Assembly: GCA_900095095.1 (NCBI GenBank)
Contig: FMBT01000325.1
Location: 248,001 to 312,000, forward strand
Length of the DNA stretch: 64,000 bases
Origin: Fragilariopsis cylindrus CCMP1102
Lineage: Eukaryota > Bacillariophyta > Bacillariophyceae > Bacillariales > Bacillariaceae
Reading direction: 5' to 3'
Shown here piece after piece: positions 57,479-64,000 of this stretch; position 1 is the first letter of the stretch, and every line of letters starts with the position of its first letter. Position numbers and translations under genes: made by a program. Under the pieces are notes generated by a model. The model worked only from the letters and a program-made list of their open reading frames with translations. It did not search any database and was not told where the DNA came from.

Positions 57479-59726
57479 ATGTCAACTCTACCCAAAGACC
57501 TGACGGTCAATACAATAGAATACGACTTCGAAGATTATGCCCTCAAACATGGAATCCCGGAAACCCTCGATCCACTTCCCTACCGCAAAGCGGGTAGTGT
57601 TTTTCAGAGTGAAGATCCGAACAACACCGACAGCAACATCATCGAAGAGCAGCAACAGCAACAGCAGCAGCAACAAAGTGCGAACTTGACCAGTGCCAAA
57701 CATGATCCCCGGCTTCGTACAGTTGTATGTCGCCATTGGTTGAGAGATCTGTGTATGAAAGGTAGCGCCTGTGAATTTTTACATCAATACGATCTTTCTA
57801 AGATGCCTTTGTGTCGGCACGGTGAACGCTGCAAAATTTCTGAATGTCCATTCCGTCATATCAGCGAGGCAAATCGGTTGGAATGCGTGTTTTACAGCCA
57901 GGGTTTTTGTATCCATGGTCCATTTTGTCGTTATAAACACGTTAGACGAGATCGACAAGATCTACCTCAAGTGGCTGATTTTACCCTTGGATTGAGTCAA
58001 ATGCAAGCGGCGGCGAATCAACTCGAGGGAGAATCAGGTCAGCGATCGAACAACCGCCGGAACAACCAACAAGGGAACCAGGAGGGTGGTGCCTATGGGG
58101 ATGCTTCCAGCCGACGTCCTGCACCGAAACCAAATGAATTTTCAAAATCAGTCTGTGCAAACACTTTATGCAGGGCAATTGCCCATTCGGGGACAGATGT
58201 CATTATGCTCACGGTGACACGAATTGCGACAATTTCCAGACAAAAAAGACGAAGATAAACACAGAGACGAAAGGTAGGTCATTTTATCATTCATTCATAT
58301 CGTGCGTGTATAGTGTATTTGTGTGCTTGGTTGTGGTTGGTGTCTATGTTTAAGACCGTTTCGACAAAACAATGTTGCTGGTAGAGTTAGCGGGTTTGTT
58401 ATCAAACTATACAGAGTTCTGACCCTTGTTCCTAACTATCGACCTTTCTTCTGTCATGTGATGTACTTTCAGTGGCGATGTCGACAATGCGAATGATACT
58501 GAGTTACAAGACAATATGATCGCTAATATTAATAATGTCGACTTTTTTCACGGTGTCGCTTCGGGTGGGGGAAAGCCATCGCCAATTCTTGAACCGGAAC
58601 ACGCTAAGTTTTTTATTCTACTAGCGGCCACGCAGACTGACTTGAGCATCTCAACTGAAACAGGAGAATGGTACGTCCAGGCAAAGCATGCCAAAAAACT
58701 CAACGATGCCTACCACAATACAAATAAAAAAGCTGGAAGGCCACAGGTCATGATTTTCTTTACCGTAAGCGATTCCCGACACATTCAAGGGGCCGCAGTG
58801 ATGACATCAGAGGCTACACATCGGGAAATTTATAAGGGAAGAATTTGTTGGTAAGACCCCCCTGGAATTGCAATTTTCATGTCGTTTTTCGGTCGAATGG
58901 TATCGTACAACGGAAATGTCCACTACCACTGCACTGGGGCGGCATCGGATTTGTCTTTGCCAACATCCCAAACAGAATTATGCAAAGAGATGAGTTGGAA
59001 AACAGGTGAATCCCTCATGAAAGCTGTGTGGAACTCTCCATTGGTAACGCTATACGAGTCATGGGGGGAGAATTATGGCGACAATGGAGGAGAATATAAA
59101 GAACCACCAGCTCCTGATTCACTCCTAACAGACTTCCGATGTCCTTCTCCCGATGAGGTTCCGTGGCCTGTGTTACCAGGTCCGGGATTCATTTTTGGTT
59201 GTTCCTCGGACACTATGGACGAATGTCTTGGTGGAGGTATTTTGGGCTTGCCATGCATATGAAAGGGCGGCACAATGGATTGTTCCTGGTACAAGTGTTT
59301 TTTGTTCAATGTAACCGATCGACTCCTGTTTGGTGTTTTTGAAGCGTTGACACCGGCTCGAGTGAACATGGAACCGACAGCATTTTCTAAAAATCCCAAG
59401 GCAACCTCAAGTCCTTTTCCTGTTCAAATTCGGGTGCGAGTGAGTTTGGAATGCCCTCCTTAGAAGATACAGACCCAATTTTGAATGATATCTTGCGAAG
59501 TCGTGGAAAGAGTGGACGTATCGGAAGTTTAACTTTTGCTCAAACAGAAGCAATAGCGAGTTTGCTAGCAAGTCAATGTGGCGCTCTTCAGTATATGATG
59601 GACTATCAGCAGGGATTGTGGGAGGGTGTTGAGGTCAACCCACCGCCAATCGCTTTACCACCGAAAGTTGACAGCACAACTAATAATGTGCCGAATAGTA
59701 GTAACAATACGATGATGCAGGAGTGA
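57479..59726 (+). CDS. CPSF30-type CCCH zinc-finger protein with YTH and DCD domains
   Basis: Residues from about 80: CCCH fingers in CPSF30 order, CRHWLRDLCMKGSACEFLH, PLCRHGERCKISECPFRH, CVFYSQGFCIHGPFCRYKH, and after a linker CKHFMQGNCPFGDRCHYAH. An intron follows (donor GTAGGT near 58276, acceptor near 58473). Next is a YTH domain, with AKFFILLAATQTDLSIS, ETGEWYVQAKHAKKLNDAY, VSDSRHIQGAAVMTS and CRFSVEWYRTTEMS (two cage Trp). Then a DCD domain: GFIFGCSSDTMDECLGGGIL, FLFNVTDRLLFGVFEA, PFPVQIRVRVSLECP. Frames step at about eight sites (near 58,160, 58,230, 58,845, 58,940, 59,000, 59,250, 59,310 and 59,460). By family it is a cleavage/polyadenylation factor reading m6A, as plant CPSF30-L does. 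The DCD addition is unfamiliar to me. Confidence 0.8.
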
Positions 59727-61511
59727 TGTGACGATAACTACAAAATGCTATGGCCGCTTGTCAAATAACTTATCTACTTAACTTGGGAAATAGTTTTAAT
59801 AATTTTAATAACGCGGTCTTATTAGCTCTAGTAGTTAATATGCGTAGATTTTCAATCATATTTTTCAGTAAATAGCTCAGATGAAATGAAATGTATGAAG
59901 GTTTTCATGTCACAAAAAGATATAGCCAACTTTGATTACTTGTTGAAGTTATTTCAATGCTGTATTAACAATATGGAAGATAGATTCCAGTTGAAATGTG
60001 GCATAGATTATGTGTGGTGTGATGTCCCCACCCACAGCACATTGCCCATACAATTGAGCCCATAATATTGAGCAGATTGCCCCAAACACAAAACTGTCCA
60101 AACGATCAACTTGGAATAGATGAATGACATCAAAAAAAATGTGAGGAAAGACAAAATATCTGGGCCCACCCAGTCCACCCAGTGTCATTGATGTGGTAGT
60201 TAGTTAGTTATTGGCTTTTTGAGGGCATATTGTCATACATAAGAATCCAATTAATTAATTGACTATACTAGTTCTGTGACAGAAGGAGAAGAAGAACAGA
60301 TCTACCTGCTACAATGTAGGCATTTTCTTCCTGTATTACATTTATTTGTTAACAACATCTTGACTCTCATAGAAATAAGAAGGCAATATTATAGTGTTCT
60401 ACGCGTAACAAGTTGGACCAGGGTTGCACAACAAACAGAGAAAATGGAAATTTTAAATATTATGACCTCCAACATGAGTTTATCTTATTTCTTAAAGCAA
60501 CACATAGTTCAAATCCATAGGAAGAGATACTGAACAAAGGTCAGGACTCACAGATGTACTGATGGCAAATCAACAGACAGCCCTCACTGGCAAGCAGTAA
60601 CAAAAACTTTTGAAACAATAAATAATGAACTAAAAAACCTTCAAACAAATAATAAAGAATGACCTACAATTAGTATGTATCTAGCTGGAAAAGAAAGTGG
60701 TAGAATCTTGAGGGATAAAAAGAAGAAGAAGCAGTAGTTTAGGTTAAATGAATTACGGCCGTATCACATGCCAAAGAAGAGATTTATTGTCGACAGCAAA
60801 GAGATCAATATTTTCTCTTCTTGCGTATCAGCAGTATCCGCCAACACTGTCCCCATCAACATCATCTAATGCAGCAACATTCTTGTGATTTTCATCCTGT
60901 ACATGATCCGCTGTCACATCATACCAGCAACTATACCATCAGCAGTATCAGCAGCATCTAATGCAGCAACATTCTCATGATTTTCATCCTGTACTGTACA
61001 TAATCCGCTGTCACATCATATCAACAACTATCATCAGCAGTATCAGCAGTATCAGCAGTGTCGCGTGATACTCCGCTCAAATAACGTCTCTATTTTATCT
61101 CCGTACAAGTATTGCTTCCATAGCATCGATACGGACAAAATATAAAAATGATACGGCTTAAGCTTTTGTTGAGCAGGGCGAACTACACTTTATGTGAAGC
61201 AAGCACTATTTTAATCGATAGAAATCACTGTAAAATGCTGTACTTGTACATCGCCAATTAAAAAACTGTGATTCCAAAAGAATGATCGCCTATGTGTGAT
61301 TGTCACACCTCTGCAATCTACTGTATCGAAAATACAGATAGTAATAGTCTAATCATCCATCAAGCATATTCTTTCTGTCCTCTAGTTTTCAAGCAAACTA
61401 CGTACTACGACAGTTCATTTCTGCCATCCTACGGCAAACAAAAACTGTATCGATATATATAACAAACGAGAGAGTGATAGTATTCTCGTCGTTTATAAAT
61501 AACAGTTGACC
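59727..61511. other. Long intergenic region with an imperfect tandem repeat
   Basis: About 1.8 kb. Holds a direct repeat of about 92 bases (60863-61050) and fragments such as 60276-60533 and 60540-60680 that read like short protein pieces (DGKSTDSPHWQAV) without a start or family. They may be remnants of a mobile element. A TATAAAT lies at 61494, too close to the ATG to be a clear TATA box. Confidence 0.4.
60863..61050. repeat. Imperfect tandem repeat, about 92-base unit, two copies
   Basis: The block starting CATCTAATGCAGCAACATTC recurs 92 bases later with a few substitutions and a small insertion. Both units also contain TTTTCATCCTGTAC and CCGCTGTCACATCATA. The second copy is followed by repeated CAGCAGTAT triplet-like units. 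Confidence 0.75.
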
Positions 61512-64000
61512 ATGCAGTTCTTTCTAACAAGAGCGTTCCTTGTCGCTTTGACTTTTGGTGCTGGCTCGTCTGTAGCAAATCTCAAAAATGTTGGAGATGA
61601 TGTTAATAATGATGAAGCGGAGACATTCTTCTGGAGGACTATGATTAGAAACGTCGATAGTATGCCAACGTTGGCACCGATTTCTTCGAATTCCACTACT
61701 AGCCCTACCACCACACCCGATGGTCCAACAACTGTAGATCCAACGTCGGCTCCTGTGGGTCCGACAACCGCACCTATTATTGCGACATCGGCTCCTAGCA
61801 ATGTAGTACCGAGTACTGTTGCACCTAGCAGTGGTACAACCGCCACTGCTCCTAGCACCGTTCCATTAAGCACTGCTCCATTCACTAGCACACCCACTAG
61901 CTCATCATCGTGTCAGTCTATCGGTATGTATCGAAATATCTACAAAATAGATAAATTAATCCTTCGAAATTTGTGGAACTAACAATGAATGTAACCAATA
62001 ATTTCCTTCCCTCTTTCTCCTTTATTTGTAAAGAGGCACTTGTTTGCTTACTACCCGAGTTGAGTACATTATGCGAATTAACAATCGCAGCAGGTCTGGG
62101 CGATGCCCTGAGTGATGATATATTTACGTTATTCGCACCAACCAACGAAGCATTCGATTCGATCCCAGCAGAATTTTTGGAAGGAATTACCGATGCCGAG
62201 ATTTTGAGGAACGTGCTACTATACCATGCTGTTCCCGAAATGGTATTGAGTTCAGAAGATCTTGTTTGTGGTGCTGAAGTAATGATGGCAAACAGAGATT
62301 TTACAACTACAACGTGCATTGATAATGAGAAATATCAAATTGGATCACGTAATCCTCCTAGTGCATTACCAAAGATAGTGGCTCCAGATGGCGTTGCTTG
62401 CAACGGTATCATCCATGTCGTTGATCAAGTCATTCTTCCTGGTGCTCTTTTTACCGACCCACCTACCACCACACCCGATGATCCTACACCGTCACCTGTT
62501 GACCCAACAACAGTAGACCCAACACCAGGTCCCACTCTTAGTAGCCCTATTAGTGATCCAACAACAGCAGATCCAACGCCGGGTCCTATTGATCCAACAC
62601 CCGTACCTATTGATTCAACGTCGGCTCCTAACAATGTAGAACCAAGTAGTGTTGTACCTAGCAGTGGTGCAACCACCACTAGTCCTACCGACTACCCCAC
62701 TCTTGGTAAAACCAGCATGGCTCCATTCACTAGCACACCTACTGGCTCGTCATCGGCTCCTATTATTCCAACACCAGATCCTATTGATTCAACACCCCAC
62801 CTATTGAATCGACGTTGGCTCCTAGTATTCCAACACCAGATCCTATTGATCCAACACCCGCACCTATTGAATCGACGTTGGTTCCTATTCTTCCTACACC
62901 AGATCCTATTGTTCCCATTGATCCAACACCGCACCTATTGAATCGACGTTGGTTCCTATTCTTCCTACACCAGATCCTATTGTTCCAACACCTGCCCCCG
63001 TAGATCAATGTCAATCAATTACTGAAGTTGTGTGTACTCTTCCAGAATTTGAAGTCCTCTGTGCTTTAGTTGGTGATGCTGATTTAGCTGATGTCCTAGG
63101 CAGCAATGACAAGTTTACTCTATTTGCACCTATCAATACTGCCTTTGAATCTCTTTCCCAAGAGATTCTTGATGCAGTTGCTGGAGATGTGGAATTTTTG
63201 AAAAATGTTTTACTTTCTCACGCAGTTGCTGATGAGGAACTATTTTCCACAGATCTTGTCTGTGATGATAAAGTAGCAATGGCTAATGGTGTTGAAACAA
63301 CGACTATTTGCACTGGTGACAAGCTCTTTCAAGTTGGAGGAGGAAACACTCCAGATATTATTCCTGAGATTGTTGCACCAGATGGTGTTGCATGCAATGG
63401 TGTAATTCATGCTATTGACCATGTTATATTCCCAAGTGGAACATCACCTCCTCACCTCCTCTTGGTTCATCATACTGCACGTTCTCACCAGACGAGACCT
63501 GCTACTTAAGTGGTCGGCCAGCCTGCTGTGGGGACGATGATATGATTGTCCAATAGAGAGGCCAGCATGTGAATTAACTCCTGCTCCATGCCAATCAATT
63601 GCTGAAGTTGTATGTACTCTTCCAGAGTTTGAGGTTCTTTGTTCCTTAGTTGGTGACTCTGATTTGGCTGATGCCCTAGGCAGCAATGACAAGTTCACTC
63701 TCTTTGCACCTATCAATACTGCCTTTGAATCTCTTTCCTCAGATGTAGCTGAAAAAGCTACTAACGATATTGATTTTTTGAAAAATATTCTACTTTCACA
63801 CGCAATTGCCAATGTGGAAATATATTCTACAGATCTTGTCTGTACTGAAAAGGAAGAAATGGCCAGTGGAGATGACACAACTACTATTTGCACTGACGAC
63901 AAGATCTATCAAGTTGGAGCAGGAAATAATCCAACCAATTTTCCTTTGATTATTGCACCAGATGGTCTTGGATGTAATGGTGTAATTCATGCTATTGACC
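61512..64000 (+). CDS. Secreted multi-domain fasciclin (FAS1) protein with Pro/Thr repeats (3' partial)
   Basis: Signal peptide from ATG 61512 (FLTRAFLVALTFGAGSSVA). Exon 1 ends at 61923 and exon 2 begins at 62034, joining CQSI|EALVCLLPEL. Three FAS1 domains are seen: from 62034 (IFTLFAPTNEAFDSIPAEFL ... IIHVVDQVILP), from about 63010 (FTLFAPINTAFESLSQEIL ... VIHAIDHVIFP) and from about 63590, running off the end. Each opens with a C-x-S-I segment and a LPE-(L/F) motif. Between domains 1 and 2 is a long PTP(A/D)P(I/V) repeat whose frame wanders. Between 2 and 3 is a Cys-rich linker with SYCTFSPDETCYLSGRPACC. Probable wall-associated or adhesive protein. Confidence 0.82.

Noticed and set aside
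59949-60188. Minus-strand 79-codon frame in the intergenic region
   Set aside because: No recognisable motif or splice partner. The sequence looks like non-coding or decayed repeat.
60276-60533. Plus-strand 85-codon frame
   Set aside because: No family, and the neighbouring fragments lie in other frames. At most a mobile-element remnant.
61494-61500. TATAAAT as a TATA box of the fasciclin gene
   Set aside because: Only about 18 bases before the start codon, too close for normal initiation. An upstream ATATATATAAC near 61,453 is equally possible.
1-64000. Programmed ribosomal frameshifting as the cause of the many frame steps
   Set aside because: No shared slippery sequence or downstream structure, too many sites in unrelated genes, and single-base repairs always restore conserved motifs.
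1-64000. tRNA, rRNA or CRISPR features
   Set aside because: No A/B-box cloverleaf, rRNA signature or regularly spaced repeats were seen in either strand by eye; the sequence is eukaryotic nuclear.

Overview
The window is nuclear DNA of a stramenopile alga, most likely a diatom. It is AT-rich, with short GT-AG introns in most multi-exon genes. Nucleus-encoded plastid proteins carry an N-terminal signal peptide followed by a Phe-containing cleavage motif (SAF in RPL10, LAF in the FIST protein). There are Asn/Ser/Thr-rich low-complexity proteins and secreted fasciclin proteins with Pro/Thr linkers. The content is wholly eukaryotic: V-ATPase, prefoldin, mitoribosome, complex I, N-glycan enzymes, COMPASS and CPSF.

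Layout. 1-1285: 3' part of a Dicer-type helicase. 1.6-3.8 kb: a small acidic protein, a rhodanese and a one-pass membrane protein. 4.7-6.7 kb: RBBP5/Swd1. 7.5-9.7 kb: plastid RPL10 and ARPC2. 9.9-16.5 kb: a divergent N-glycan pair, GnT I and an unusual MRH-GH47-PA mannosidase. 17-21 kb: a small unknown gene and an Asn-rich protein. 22.1-22.9 kb: a probable 5'-truncated retroelement between 16-bp direct repeats. 23.8-26.1 kb: a four-domain fasciclin. 26.3-29.5 kb: a FIST protein fused to a degenerate TrpC-like domain. 30-36 kb: two possibly related coiled-coil proteins and two targeted unknowns. 36.4-39.5 kb: a BioD-like NTPase and an S1/P1 nuclease. 40.2-44 kb: PNGase and MRPL46. 44.7-46.8 kb: a tail-anchored, PEX26-like candidate. 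47.7-51.5 kb: NDUFB7, V-ATPase D and a HEI10-like RING protein. 52-55 kb: an ABCG transporter. 55.5-59.7 kb: prefoldin 2 (with a 13-nt exon) and a CPSF30-YTH-DCD fusion. 61.5 kb to the end: another fasciclin gene, cut by the window edge.

There is no operon logic. The nearest to a functional grouping is N-glycan handling (GnT I, the MRH-mannosidase and PNGase).

Many conserved domains are split by one-base frame steps, most of them equivalent to a single missing base in a short homopolymer. About ten genes are intact across several exons. I read most breaks as consensus errors, not pseudogenes. Exons and junctions were worked out by hand from splice consensus, reading frame and remembered family motifs; no database search was run.
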